A DNA stretch of 64,000 nucleotides from Amborella trichopoda (GCF_000471905.2 NW_006499617.1:516312-580311), one strand, 5' to 3'. Positions 12,927-24,556 are shown, numbered from the stretch's first letter. A program made the numbers and translations. Notes: generated by a model not told the origin, from the letters alone.

Positions 12927-13387
12927 CCTCTTCTCTCTCCTCGCTGCTCCGTGATTTTCACTCTCCGCACTCCTACTCTATTCTCTCTTTCCTAACTGCC
13001 TCTAGTGCGGGCGGGTCATCTAGGTCTGTTTGGGTACCTGGATTAGATTGCCCTGGGGATAGGCTTATTCTGGAATTGGTTCATCTTCGAATTCGTCTGT
13101 CCTGGGATAAGGTTGTTTGCTGTTTGGATAGCACTTGATAAGAAACATGGATATGCCTAGCACCTGATAAGAAACATGGATATGCCTGTCCACTGTTTGG
13201 ATTGCCTGGAATAAATGAATCCATGGAAATTTAGTTGCAATTGTTGTATTATTACTCTTTAATTAATTTTATAATAATTAACTCCACAAATTCATTCAAA
13301 ACTTGAAAATATTATTTCTAAGTATGATGAAATCCTTATTTTTTTATTGTTCCTTCCATTGTATCCTATATAATATATATATATATA

Positions 13388-13858
13388 GGAAGATGCTAGG
13401 GTGAGCCCACTAGCTCAAAGGAAAAAATGAGCTCAACGGCCCAGATTGAATCTGAGTCAATCTGACGATCACGGATGTCTGGTAGTGTTTGAATTTTAAT
13501 TTTTTTCAACAAATCCAAATCACTTGAAATTTGAAGCGTATGAACATAAAAAATAAGTGAAGCTTCGAAAAATATCAAAAAAATATTTTACATGAAATAA
13601 ATTGACCAAAATACCCCCGAAAAGTTTCGTGGGTATTTTGATCAATTTGTTTTTTAGAAATAATATTATTCTTATTTTATTAGGTGCGGCTTGATGAGAA
13701 GAACACACGTCTAAAATTTCAAGTGATTTGAATATGTAGAAAAAAATTAAAATTCAAACATTACCGAACATCTGTGATCGTCAGATCGACCCAGATTCAA
13801 TCTAGGCCGTTGGGCTCATTTTTTCCTATGAGTTAGTGGACTCACCTAAGCTTTTTCC
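13388..13858. mobile_element. Palindromic MITE with about 170-bp terminal inverted repeats
   Basis: The left end (GGAAGATGCTAGGGTGAGC) and the complement of the right end (GGAAAAAGCTTAGGTGAGT) stay alignable for about 170 bp. Shared words include AAAAAATGAGC, AACGGCC, AGATTGAATCTG and TCTGACGATCAC. The centre is also palindromic (CCAAAATACCC ... GGGTATTTTG), so the whole 471 bp could fold into one hairpin. Both flanks are TA dinucleotide repeats, so the target duplication (TA or longer) cannot be sized. There is no coding capacity. Confidence 0.85.
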
Positions 13859-14140
13859 TATATATATATATATCTTACATATCAAATATTCAATTAACAT
13901 CGATGTTTTGGGAAATCATGAAGTTATATACTTTGCTATTTTGAAACTTAGAATTAAATTATCTCTAATTCTTGTAGGGCAAACAATGTAGCTTGTGAAA
14001 AAAAAAAGAAAAAGAAGTAAGTTTATTCCAATATCTATTAGATGAAATATTGAACTTTCTACTTGTAATTTTTTGTTTAATTGCAAAACGTCCATCACAA
14101 AACACATGATTGAATTTTTAAAGGATACATGTTTTAATCA

Positions 14141-14616
14141 ATTTTCCCCAAAATCAACCAGTTTGATTGGTGATGACAAGGACCTATTGGCCATGAGTAT
14201 GTTCTCGGGCTTCAAGTCTGTATGAACAATGCCCATATCATGGCAATAGATCACAACTTCCATAAGATGCTTAAATAGAATGGCAGCCTCAGGTTCATAG
14301 TACAAAGCTTCATCACCAAATGCACATAATCCTCTTCTTCATATACAGCTTTGAGGGCCACCACATTTGGGTGGCCAGACAATTTGACCAACCTATCTTT
14401 GGCTATGGACTTACAAGCCAGGGTCCCACTAGTTAGCTTATCCTTAAAGGCTTTGATAAGGCCAAATTGGCCCCAACCTAATTGCTCACCTAACACACAT
14501 TGATCCTCTAATTTAAAGGTCTTCTTTGCATCAAGAATGGATTTGATAAGAAAAGGTGTCTTATAATAGTTGCAAAAAGGGATTGATGAGCTATTGGTGC
14601 TCTTGATAATAGCCAT
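14141..14616 (-). pseudogene. PEPKR1-like serine/threonine kinase fragment (broken)
   Basis: The frame opens at 14616 with MAIIKSTNSSS and KSILDAKKTFKLEDQ, then the kinase glycine loop LGEQLGWGQFG, the ATP-lysine word ACKSIAKDRLV, GHPNVVALKAVYEEEDYVHL, and later MEVVIYCHDMGIVH, DLKPENILMA and a DFG. These match plant CRK/CDPK-related kinases of the PEPKR1 type. It is broken: about 16 codons are missing between KDRLV and KLSGHPN, about 50 bases are lost after VMKLC with a frame change, the catalytic HRD reads HTD, and the fragment ends soon after DFG so the whole C-lobe is absent. It lies inside the inverted-repeat element 13023-15985, so capture by that element is the likely origin. Confidence 0.85.
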
Positions 14617-15547
14617 TTAAAGACTTGAAGAGCTCAATACCCCTAATTGGACTTCTTTTCAGCAAAAATTGCAGCTTCTTCTGATTAGTGTTTCTGGGTT
14701 TTGAAGGAATCCCCAAATGCATATGTTTTATAGAGCTTGATGCATCATCATAACAGTCTACAAGAAGAAAAGGGCCACCTAAAAGGTTTTGAACCTGAAA
14801 GTCAAATTTTGTAAACATCAGATATGCAAATAGGATAGAAACCAAGTGAAGAGGTAAAGAGGAGTTCAGTCGATTAGCAGTAGCACCAATTATCAGAATT
14901 CAGAAACAATGAGATCAAAACATAAACTAAACTGAAACCGTGTAATAAGTTCAAAACTATGAAAGTATTTCTGAACATATCAACCCTTACAATCGCTTAA
15001 TATATCCAATATTAAAGAAACATAGTTTTAAATTAGTTATCAATCTGATCTTGGAAAACATAGACATTAAAGATGATGGCGTAGTTGAGGAAAAGAATTT
15101 TCATGTACCCTCAATTCAATAAATGAGAAGCATTTCTCCAAAACTTTACACAGAAATTCTCATTGCAACTGACACACCACCTCATCTTGAAATTTTACCA
15201 GAGAAAAACAGTTTTTACAGTGAAAATGATCAGAAAACAAAAGTTCGTCAAAGAAACAGCAATTTAACAAATAAAAATGGATACTACTACTAATTACACC
15301 AAAATTACACATGAATCACATATTCTAAAAACAGAAAATTAGTGAGCTTGATCATTTCATTTGAAAAATAAATGCAAGTAAATTTCAGGTGAAAAGGAGA
15401 GAGTTCAGTGAATACCTCTCATTTCTCTGAGATCGAAGAACTGCACAAATTTGACTGGGCTTGAGGCTCCTCAAGAGATTCCTCATTGGCCTTCGAGGTT
15501 GGGGTTCCAGGAACTCCTCCTATATGTAAGCCTATAAGTTTCTCTCA

Positions 15548-15790
15548 CTAGTGGGTTCCTAAACTCCTCTTCATATCTTCGTTTTCAATATCGGGGTTCT
15601 GAATTCTACAATCATCTACTACTCTGCAAGTTTGTCGAACAAGAGAGAGCTTGATTTCATCTTTACCTGTGGCAACCTCATCAATCTTTTCTTGGTTATT
15701 ATCTTTGCTTTGATTAAACAGATCTAAAACCCCAAAACCTTCGTCTCCTTCTTCTGAGCTCTCCCCTTCTGATTCTCGCTTACCATGCAA
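15548..15790 (-). pseudogene. Exon-like open frame of unknown origin inside the Pack-type element
   Basis: An 80-codon acidic frame opens MHGKRESEGESSEEGDEGFG and includes LVRQTCRVVDDCRI. The composition (dense E/D/S, no low-complexity artefact) looks like a real N-terminal exon. A second plausible exon (about 14644-14800, words GGPFLLVDCYDDASSS and HMHLGIPSKPR) follows a pyrimidine-rich AG acceptor. I do not recognise the parent gene. Both could be captured from the same host gene as each other or from different ones. Confidence 0.35.
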
Positions 15791-16090
15791 AACTTCTTGA
15801 CAAAAAAAAAAGTTCTGGATTTAGGGCTTCTCTAGTGATTTAGGGCTTACATGACTCAGGGCAATTTGGCGCGCACTACACAATCCACGTCATATGCGCT
15901 ACCCAAACAGTGAATTCGAATTGAAAACCTGGATAGGCTTTATCCTGGAGAGATCAATCCAGGTACCCAAACGACCGGCTTGTTTAGTTACGAGAACAAG
16001 ACGTTCCAGATAATGCATTGCATGGTATATTGTATTAAAAAATTGGAGTCGATTTTTTTTTTTTGTTTGATATGTAGATTGAAGTAATAG

Positions 16091-16490
16091 TTGAACTTCT
16101 TCATTTTTTATACACTAGTGAACATAGATGAAATAAGCACACGAGAGTGTGAGTGTCGGGCTTGGCAGGCATTGGGCCTGCCATGTAAGCAAGCATGTAA
16201 AGCTCTTCAGATGGTTAAGAGAGATTTATATGAATATTGTGATAACTACTTCACAATTGCAAAGTACAAAGAAAGTCATGCCATACCATTACGGCCAGTC
16301 TCATACTTTGATATATCTTTACAAGGAGAGTCATCTTCTTATGAGCCAAAGATACTACCTCCACACACGAAATGTCCTCCTGGGCATCCTAGGAAGAAAC
16401 GCATTGAGAAATAAGGCCTCTTCACTGTAGCAAGTGTGGCCAGCATCGACATAATAGAGCTACATGCGAGGTAGCTCTTTCATGGGAGGT
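16091..16490 (+). pseudogene. Mutator-like (MULE) transposase C-terminal relic
   Basis: The frame contains a SWIM zinc-finger word CECRAWQALGLPCKQACKAL (final His replaced by Gln), then LYEYCDNYFTIAKYKESHAI and PPGHPRKKRIEK. This is the usual tail of MuDR-family transposases. A one-base frame change follows. In the next frame, about 16420-16475 encodes a CCHC zinc knuckle, HCSKCGQHRHNRATC. The catalytic DDE core is absent. It sits just right of the inverted-repeat element and could be a remnant of its autonomous relative, but that link is inference. Confidence 0.85.
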
Positions 16491-16499
16491 CAGTATAAT

Positions 16500-17780
16500 T
16501 TGTTGCTGAATTTTGCACTCGTTACTCATATTATGCATGTAGCTTGTACATGAAGCAAAGGTACTTAGTAATTTTGCACTCATTAATCACTTCATTATTT
16601 TTAAATTGAAAAAAAATCTGTATGCACCATTGACATTGTTCTGCCCTTCTCAAATACCGGTTTTTTGTTGTTTGTTATGCTGCTATTGTGAACCCAAAAT
16701 TAGCATCAAACAACAATAGTTTTCTGCTGATTATAGTGGCCTTTTGTTGCTGAAGTGTAGTGCAACGCTCTTATAAGTTGAGGGGCTGTTTGGATAACTT
16801 GAAATGTATTATCTGTGAAATATATTATTGGCGTAATACATTACTGGGTAATATATTACCTGCAAATTAGTTGTTACTGTTTGGGTAGTATTTAGATGCA
16901 ACCTGGAAAATACATTGTTATTGTGTGGCAATGTCTGAAAGAAAAATAGGAAATGCATTACCAACATTTTACCAACACGTGCCTATAAACTATCATTTCT
17001 TTCTTTTTTGTCACAAAATTCCACTAAAATGCAGAATTATCATTTTTTTCTTTTTTGTCATAGAATTTCACTAAAATACGGAATTAAAATCATCGTCACA
17101 CCATTCCAAAAAGATTTCTAATAATAACATCATCACCATTCCAAAAAGATTTTTTAATAATAACTTGTACCATTTTACAGTCATCATGACACTATTTCAT
17201 ACTTATTTTACATGCTTTCGGCAGTTACATGGAATCACATGTCTTCTAACATGACATTAGTTTCAGCATGATAAGTCATTGGAACAATATGATTGGAATA
17301 ACATGATTTTATTATGATAAGCATTATTTTTATTTCTTTTTTATAGAAGTCTTTCAAATGTCTCTCTATATAATTTAAAATAAACAATAAATTTATGATA
17401 CTAAATTCAAAATCTCTATGGTACGAGTTAAAAAATAGGAAGAAGTTTGATTAGTAAACTAGAAGGTTTGGTAATTGGAGTATAAAATTTTGAGGTATTG
17501 GAGGAGACTAAAGATTTAGAGGAGACTAAAGATTTATGTTATTTCAATTGAGATTTTAGTAATATCGTATGAGGATTATGTTGTGTGAAATATTTTATTA
17601 TGATTGTGTTGTGTAATTTATCATTAATTACTAATTTTTATTTTTATATGACAACTGTTGCCTTCAGATGAGGGGACGAGCTTTTGTATTATGATTGTGT
17701 TGTATAATTTATGATTGATTACTAATTTTTACTTTTATTATTTTTGTTTTTATATGACTGCTGATACCTTCAGATGAGGG
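16500..17780. other. AT-rich intergenic sequence with tandem duplications
   Basis: No gene is seen. Around 16790 a GGGGCTGTTTGGATAACTTG word resembles the end of a DNA transposon, but I found no partner. Small tandem duplications occur at about 16995-17085 (unit near 50 bp, TTTTTTGTCA ... AAAATTCCACTAAAAT) and 17090-17155 (unit near 37 bp, CCATTCCAAAAAGATTT). A larger one lies at 17597-17790. Confidence 0.6.
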
Positions 17781-17790
17781 AACGAGCTTA
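17597..17790. repeat. Tandem duplication of about 95 bp
   Basis: The block ATTATGATTGTGTTGTGTAA ... CTTCAGATGAGGGGACGAGCT is followed by a diverged copy, ATTATGATTGTGTTGTATAA ... CTTCAGATGAGGGAACGAGCT. The second copy carries an extra T-rich stretch. Confidence 0.8.
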
Positions 17791-18420
17791 AAATCGGAGG
17801 GATCACCTATGCCTAGTATATGGAATACAAGTTTAGTAATAATAAGAGTAGAGAGGAAGAAGTAGTTAAGTTTGACGACTAAGAAATATAAAAAAAAACG
17901 CATTTTCGATATCTTGGGTCGATAATCCAGGAAAATAGAGAGATTGATGAAGATGTTGCACAAAGAATCATAACTGGGTGAGCAAAGTGGAGATGTACAG
18001 CCGGTATTATATGTGATCCCCACATACCAATGAAGTTGGAGGGTAAGTGGTATGAGATAGATATGAGACTAGCATTGCTCTATGAGGTGGTATGTTGGAC
18101 GGTCAAAAATAATATACCCATAGAATGAGTATAGCAGAGATGCGGATGTTGAGATGGATAAATGACAAGCTAAGAAAGGATAAAATTCGAAAAGAATACA
18201 TTTGGGAAATTTTAAGTGTAGATGGGAGAGAGTAGACTTAAGTGGGCTAAAAGGCTCAAAAAAAGCAAGGGCTATGCCTAAAAAGACATTATTAGAAGTT
18301 GTGAGGAAAAGTATGGGACTTATGACCACATTGATGGTATGACTTTTAATAGAGCAGATCAGGATTTGTATAGCCGACCGTAATTAGTTGGGAAGAAGTT
18401 TTGACGATGATGATTTGTGG
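17790..18420 (+). mobile_element. RTE-clade LINE, 3' fragment (C-terminal ORF and tail)
   Basis: In shifting plus-strand frames I read words typical of the end of plant RTE LINEs: a GEIDEDV-like stretch (REIDEDVAQRI), GWAKWRCTAG, an EMRMLRWM-like stretch and RADQDLYSRP. The tail AATTAGTTGGGAAGAAG-TTTTGACGATGATGAT follows. The reverse-transcriptase core is absent, so it is 5'-truncated, and several stops and frame changes are present. Related tails occur near 30780-30870, 46635-46665 (complement) and 54690-54740. Confidence 0.75.
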
Positions 18421-19334
18421 GATTTTATTTTATTTTATTTTAGCTTGACCACCAAAATAAACTTAATAAATATCGGGATTTGAAAATGAGCATAATCAGT
18501 AAAAAAAAAAAACAAAAACAAAAATCATACAAAAAAAATCTCTATAGATTTTGGGTTTCACCAGTTTGATCTTAATTAGAAAAAAACAATCCAATCAGTT
18601 CTAAAATTTCTAGTTGAAGATTTACATTTACCTACTTGAGCCCCTAAAAATAAAATAAAATTATAACTCACTCTAGCTCTTTAGGGCTTGCCCTTGAGAG
18701 TTCTATTTTTTCCCAGCGCTGCCACTTCACAAAATTACGCTGCCGGGGCAGGCAAAGTCGGGGACTTTCCCACGTTTTCGCGGTTATCAAACGCACAAAA
18801 AAAAAGCCAAATATATTTCGGAACTCAGGTGGTAAAAAAATGAAGAAATGCATACTCGACCATCTCACCAATGGCTCGAGGTTTCTCGAGCTTTCTTTCA
18901 CTTCCCTTAATGGTGGAACTCTTTCGCTTTTACCTATTGAGCGAGTACCCGTGCAGCTCTTACCTAGCCTTTAGGGCTAGTTAAGCCTCCTGTAAATCAG
19001 CTTTACCTTTAAAACGAGGTTTTGGGCTTTCTTCCTCTCCCATTAATGGTGGTTCTTTATTTTTTTTTGGTAATAATGGTGGTTCTTGTTCATTTTGCTG
19101 AAAATGATTCTTGCTAAACCTAAACCATGTACATTGGGGACCTTTAAATCCAGGTTATCTGATCAATGATTATAAGCTCTCAGGCCTTTTTCAGCTTTCG
19201 TTAATGGCTTCTAGGGTTCATTTTGTGAAATTAATGAGTATTTCATGTGTGTGCTTCCCTTAGGATTAGTTAGGCCTGGTTCTTATGTTGCTTTTTCCAT
19301 TTGAAGGCAGGATATCGGACATAAGATCTGAATC
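18421..19334. other. Sequence upstream of the TWD40-2 copy, probably old promoter and 5' leader
   Basis: AT-rich sequence without a recognisable gene. The region about 18680-19330 is less AT-rich and lies directly before the TWD40-2 start codon, so it probably holds the former promoter and leader. I saw no clear TATA element that decides a start site. Confidence 0.4.
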
Positions 19335-19471
19335 ATGTTGAAGTTAAGGGCTTTTCGCCTCGCCCTACAAATGACAAGATCATGCGAATTCAGACGCACC
19401 CTACATATCCATGGATTGTGACTGCGGATGCATCGGATCATGTGGTTGTCTGGAATTGGAAGCATCGCCAG
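19335..19471 (+). pseudogene. TWD40-2: TWD40-2 copy, exon 1
   Basis: It reads MLKLRAFR, then in another frame PTNDKIMRIQTHPTYPW and DASDHVVVWNWKHRQ, ending at a CAG|GTAATT donor. The frame change comes from five extra bases (a local CGCCT repeat) between the two parts. In known plant TWD40-2 proteins these words are continuous. Confidence 0.9.
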
Positions 19472-19600
19472 GTAATTTTCAAAATTTCTTCCCTTCCCCT
19501 TCTCTGCAATATATTGATCTCATTGTAGTCTTTGTTGTTTCTCATTTATCTTTGTGTTGCCATTGTTTTTTGTGTCTCACATTTGCTATTGAATTTTCAG

Positions 19601-19684
19601 ATTATTTATGAGCTTAAAGCTGGGGTGTGGATGAGAGGCGTTTGGTGGGGGCAAAGCTTGAGAAGCTTGCTGAGGGCGAGACTG
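19601..19684 (+). pseudogene. TWD40-2: TWD40-2 copy, exon 2
   Basis: It follows a TTTTCAG acceptor. It reads IIYELKAG, then in another frame VDERRLVGAKLEKLAEGET, so one base has been lost at a run of G. It ends at a G|GTATGC donor. Confidence 0.9.
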
Positions 19685-20414
19685 GTATGCGTCTTGCCCT
19701 TTTGAACTGTCTTTAACTTTTCTTCTCTTTTTTGATTTGTGTTTTTGAGTATTTCTCCCTTTGTTTGTTTTCTTGCAGTGGATCAGGGTTTTCATTTTTG
19801 TTAGTTTTGAGGTTTTATGCATGCAAAATGCTTCAAATATTGTGAATCATGGCTAGTTTTTTGGATCATATGATGAAAATGATCGAATGGCTCATTCTCA
19901 ATATTTTGGTTTAGTTCTTTAAGGCTGTTAAGTATGATAATTTATGTGAATATAACCCAAAAGCAAGCCTATCAATGTGAAATTCATGTGTATAGAGATT
20001 TTTCTGTGAATAAACGTGTAAATAGCATAATAGAATGAGGAAACTGAAGTTCTGAATTACATAACTACTAATTTGGAATTTAAGAGGAATATTCCTTGTA
20101 AATTATTATTTATTATTATTTTTTTGGAAAAAGATGCTCCATAGACTGTTAATTGTGAGAAGGCATTATGTGTATGTCTATACCTTACATTTTGATATTC
20201 TCAGTAGCATGTCTTATCTCCTCACATTATAGGCTGTGAAATTTCTTTGAACTTTTTTTTGTAATCAATCTATACAAACTTGCATTTGTTACATGATACA
20301 TTGAATCTCAACATGATTACTTTACGTGCAAGTTTTGTTCACCTTTTATTGAGCAAACCATCAATGGCATTAATATCAGTTAACTCGTAGTCTTCCTTTT
20401 TGCTTGATTGCTAG

Positions 20415-20454
20415 ACTCAAAAGCAAAACCCATTGAAGCCATGCGGTGAGGGAG
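20415..20454 (+). pseudogene. TWD40-2: TWD40-2 copy, exon 3
   Basis: It reads DSKAKPIEAMR followed by TGA where related proteins have Gly-Gly. One G-to-T change explains it. Acceptor GCTAG and donor AG|GTAATG are both intact. Confidence 0.85.
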
Positions 20455-20589
20455 GTAATGGTTCTATAAGTGCTACTTTCTTTCTCTCTTTTGACTTTTA
20501 TCTAATTCAAATGCATTTGAGCTTTGGTCTTTTCCAAGACACACCAAGTTATGAAGTGGTCTTTTACATTTGGTTTCCAAACAATGAAG

Positions 20590-20890
20590 TGTTAAGCAGG
20601 TGAGCTTTTATGATAACGATGTTCGTTTTTTGCAACTTTGGCGCAACCGTTCTGCAGCTGCCGAGGCACCTTCTGCAACAAATCAGCTCTCCTCTGCCTT
20701 CAGTTCTCCAGTGTCTTCAATAAAGGGTAGACATTTTCTTGTTGTTTGTTGTGAGAATAAAGCCATATTTCTCGACTTGGTTACAATGCGTGGCCCTGAT
20801 GTACCCAAGCAAGACCTTGACAACAAATCCCTTATCTGGCAAGTCCTTCTAGCTTCATACGTGATGGGGTTTGGTGTTTTACTTTTTCGT
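20590..20890 (+). pseudogene. TWD40-2: TWD40-2 copy, exon 4 (partly decayed)
   Basis: After acceptor ATGAAG it reads SVKQVSFYDNDVRFLQLWRN, RSAAAEAPSATNQLSSAFSS and GRHFLVVCCENKAIFLDLVT, then MRGPDVPKQDLDNKSL. This is the most conserved part of the N-terminal domain. Past 20840 the match becomes faint (a GDGPLVAFG-like stretch in another frame) and no donor is clear. Confidence 0.9.
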
Positions 20891-21359
20891 AAGTGACTTA
20901 ATATGATTTGAACTGTGATTACATTCATAAATGAATGCATCTTAAGTTGCTATGTTTAATGATTATACAATGGCAATGAGAACATAAGCATTTGTGTACA
21001 ACATGGATCACGAGCAATTGAAGTGCCGTCTTCATTGCTATTATTATTTTCTTAATAATGACTAATTTTATTTCTACAAGTATGAGATTACAAAGTTGCT
21101 GTGGACACAACATATACACTTTACACAATTTTCATCCTCAAGTCTTTGAGGCTGAGTAACCTTCTCTAGCTAAAGACCATCAGAGAGTTTCTCCTCCTGA
21201 GTATGTACAAACTCTATAATTTGTATCATGATCTTTACATCAAGCAAAAGCTTACTCTGGAAAACATCAACCACCAAGATTGGTTGGCTCTGATTTTAGC
21301 CCAAGTTATGATAATCTCCTTCCATCACTATAGTTTTCCATTCACCTATCAAAATTTCA

Positions 21360-21520
21360 CATTGGTAAGAAGTGTTCTTGCCTCACTTCGCTCACATTGC
21401 ATATTCCCATTGGACCACTTATGTTTAGATTTGTATCATTTGTGGTCAATCGAAAACCTATGCCGATACTCTCAGGGCCTGGATTGTCCTTAGAGATTCA
21501 TACTTTTGAAAGAATGTATC
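21360..21520 (+). pseudogene. Possible decayed TWD40-2 middle exon
   Basis: A frame reads SVLASLRSHC, then LDHLCLDLYHLWSIEN. Known TWD40-2 proteins have SVASWCHP, then LDILTCVKDSHIWSIEHP. The order and spacing agree, but identity is low and there are no clear splice sites, so this is tentative. Confidence 0.35.
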
Positions 21521-21746
21521 ACTAGGAAAATTATTTATATTTTTTTTTGGAGAACTTGGGGTCAAGATGTGAGGTGAGATATATTGACAAAGTCAGTGAT
21601 GTAATTCATGAATTTTTTGTGAAGCCCACGGCTCATAGGCACTACGTACATGAAACATGATGGTAATAATGCCAATGAACTAGCTTCTGAAAATATGCTG
21701 GTTTTAAACATTAAACTTAACCCTCTACCTCAATATCTTTGGTAGC

Positions 21747-24556
21747 ATGAGGAGGAGACGTCGTCTTCCTCCTCTTCCACCTCCTTTTCCTGGACGTCCT
21801 TCTCATCCGGCCCTCGCTCATCCTTCACCTTCTACACCAACTCCCTTTAGGCTTCACTCTTCTTGGTCCCCGACCGCTCCTTCTTTCTGGAATAGGATAT
21901 GCAAACTTTACCCTAAACCTCTCTGCGTCCCACACAAGGCTTCTCCTAAGGGTGAGACAATCTTTAACTCTTGGCTAACCACAAAGAGTGTTACCGACTA
22001 CTGTTTCTGGGCCTCCTGTATCCGTCGCGCTTGTTGTCGCACGCTCCTCACCCTCCCTCCCTCTTGCAGGCTCTTCGGTTTGCCCTAAGGAGCCTCCCTC
22101 TTCTCTCTGCAGCCAGCCCCCGCTCGGTCCCTTCTTCATCTCCATCCCTTTTGAAGAGTCATCCTCGCTTAAGGCAAAGTTCCAGTCTTTTTAAGTAGGC
22201 TCGTTTCGCCCTTCTTGAGATGATTTTAGAGGAGTTGAGAAATGAGCACAGAAAATTTGGGAGGATACCAATATTTCGGCTCGACTCCTCTAGCGGAGAC
22301 TATCTTTTCACCTTTTCATCACAAGCTTATGCCTGCCAGGTTTTGCAGAACTCCAAATCTACGTTTTTCAAAGGGGCATCTTTGCGTCTTCATGCTTGGT
22401 CCCCCAGGAAGGATCTTTCAGAAGGCAAAAAGTTTGGCTTACGCTACACCATGTGCCACTCCATGCTTGGTCTCCTGCAACTTTTGGGAGAATAGCAGAA
22501 ACTTGTGGAAAGTTGATCTCGATTTGATGGAAATCTCTGAAAACTCTACCGCTAGTCTCCATCCTGCACCTGGTGGAGGTCCTGGAACCTAAGAGTATTC
22601 CACCTTGTGTGTGGATAGAAGTGGATAACCTGTTCTATCTGATATCTCTGGCCTGGTCAGAGGTTTCTCCCCCCTCTGTTAACCTAGTAAATAGCTGTCC
22701 GCACTCGTTGCCAGAGATCGCTTCACCCCTTTCTTGGTTCGTCGTTGCTAGGAAATCAGGCAAAGCCAAGCGGCGCCACCGGCGGAATCTCCATGACCAT
22801 TTTCCTGGCAAGAGAAACAATCGGCCAAGCTTTCCGGCCGGTCACCAGTCTTCCCAGTGGACACCACGGGGCACCCTCCCAGCGCAATCTGGGGATGGTG
22901 GAGTCAGAGAGTCGGCGACGATCGCATGCGTGGGGTTCACCTTCTCTGAACCATTCTCAGAAGGCAGTGGGCTTGGCCACAACTGTCTGTTACCATCGAG
23001 TTCCCTGGCTTCCTCGATCCATCGACCTGGTAAGGAGGTAGTAGAGGACTTTGTTCTCCAAACTTCTCCTGGGCTGTCGGGTTCTGTAAAGGAGCCGTCT
23101 TCCTCAGTCGGGGCTGTGGTTTGGGCCTCGGTAGCTGATCCGTTTCACGTGGTGAGGTCCCCACTGGACGAAGGTACACATGCTGCCCTAAAGCCTATCT
23201 CTGTGGCCACGCGGCAGGTGCATCCTTCCCCATGTGTCCCAGGCTTTCATGAGGAGACAAATGCTACCTTTTCGCCGCCTTCCATAGCTTCAGAAGCAGC
23301 CTTTGTCCTCGTATGATGTTGTGCACTCTGCCCAAGAAATTATCTCGCCTCCGCCTCTGCCACATGGCCTCTCGCCGCAACCACGCCATGATGGTCCACC
23401 TAACGCCGTCCCTCCCTCTACCTTTTCCTCCCATGATGTTCCACCTAGGCCTTCCAGTGAACCTACCCCCGCTTAGAGCTCACCGATCTCCACGGGCCAG
23501 GAGCTGCAAGCTTCCATCCTATCCAGTTCTCCGTGCAGGTCCTCTCTGTGCCTTCCAGAGGATGCCTACAACAAAGGCGAGAGAGCTTACCCTTGTCACC
23601 TTGGGTCCCCCTCTATTTTATCACTGACTTTCCTACCCTTTCACTTCTTTTCCCATAGAGAGCCCCCTCTGTTTGCTTCTTTTCTGCCAATGGAAGTGGA
23701 CCCTTGACGTCTTCCTTTCGGCATCATCACGGTACAGTCCCTTCTTCCATCTCCCCTTGACCCTTCTCACCTCTTTGAGCTTCTTGGCCCCTTTCTTCCT
23801 CAACCCTCTCTCCTTATCCCTCTCGGCAGGATAATGACGGTATTCTTCCCTTTTAAGTTCTTCCCTGCTTCGACTTTCAACCTTGGTCTCCAACCTTTTC
23901 CTTATCACTATTTACCATTCTACACCCCTCCTCCATCTCTGCCTGTCAACCCTTGCCCTTATGCCATTTCCAACTAGGCTCTTCCCCCTGTCACCTTCTG
24001 GACCCCTACCTAGTCCGAAGCCTCTACCGGGCACCCTCTTGGCTCACCACCTACTTCTGCTCCTTCCCAGGTTAACCCAATTGCTAAGTTCCCCACTGCA
24101 CTGTCGCTTGATCTTAGCCGTAGTGAACCAGTGTCCTTGCCGTCTGTCTTGCATCCCCCTTGCCAGTCCTCCTACTCCACTGAAATTTTTGGGATTGTTC
24201 GTGATCCACTATCCCAAGCACCTTCTTCTTCTTTTTCGACAGAAGGCGATCTAGAGAGAGCCGGTGGGAAAGATAACACTTGCGAAGCTGACATGATGAA
24301 GGAGATCTACAGGGTAATGGGATTTGAACACCATGGACCCGAGGGCCCGGCACATCGGTTCTTGCAGGCAGATGCCCAAAGTAGGCTCAAGATGAATCTC
24401 AAAGGACATCAAGAACTGTGTAACCTCTTTTCTTTTAGTAATTATGACATAATTGCTACTGATGTCAAGCCTCCTCCCACCACTGCCCAAACCTCCCCCA
24501 CTCCAAGGCGGTTGCCCAAGACTGCCCCCACCCCTGCTTCTCCCCATAACTTATAA
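21747..24556 (+). pseudogene. LINE A ORF1 (nucleic-acid-binding protein) relic
   Basis: A run of plus-strand frames carries a Pro/Ser/Arg-rich start (from 21747). It then shows an RNA-binding-like domain with IPIFRLDSSSGDYLFTFSS and KGASLRLHAWSPRKD, similar to the DUF4283 part of plant LINE ORF1, followed by WIEVDNLFYLISLAWS. A Pro/Ser-rich spacer of about 1.5 kb comes next. Last is a conserved end, MKEIYRVMGFEHHGPEG with HRFLQADAQSR. It is interrupted by frame changes. In the cell the intact protein would coat LINE RNA. Confidence 0.75.

Larger units (their letters stand above)
13023..15985. mobile_element. Probable non-autonomous DNA transposon with captured gene fragments (Pack-type)
   Basis: The two ends are inverted copies. 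The left reads GTTTGGGTACCTGGATT at about 13029. The right reads the complement AATCCAGGTACCCAAAC at about 15958-15974. Similarity continues inward through a CC(T/A)GG-AT-GGCTTAT-type block to CGAATTC-(G/A)-CTG. The left end sits about 100 bases upstream of the ERCC1 start codon, so the insertion replaced or pushed away the native promoter side. Inside are a minus-strand PEPKR1-like kinase fragment (14141-14616), other exon-like minus-strand frames (14644-14800, 15400-15790) and a nested palindromic MITE. I could not find a convincing target duplication, so the superfamily is open (Mutator-, PIF- or hAT-like). Confidence 0.55.

Noticed and set aside
16790-16920. CTGTTTGGATAACTTG word as the end of a DNA transposon paired with 15985
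   Set aside because: No inverted partner could be aligned beyond the common CTGTTTGG word.
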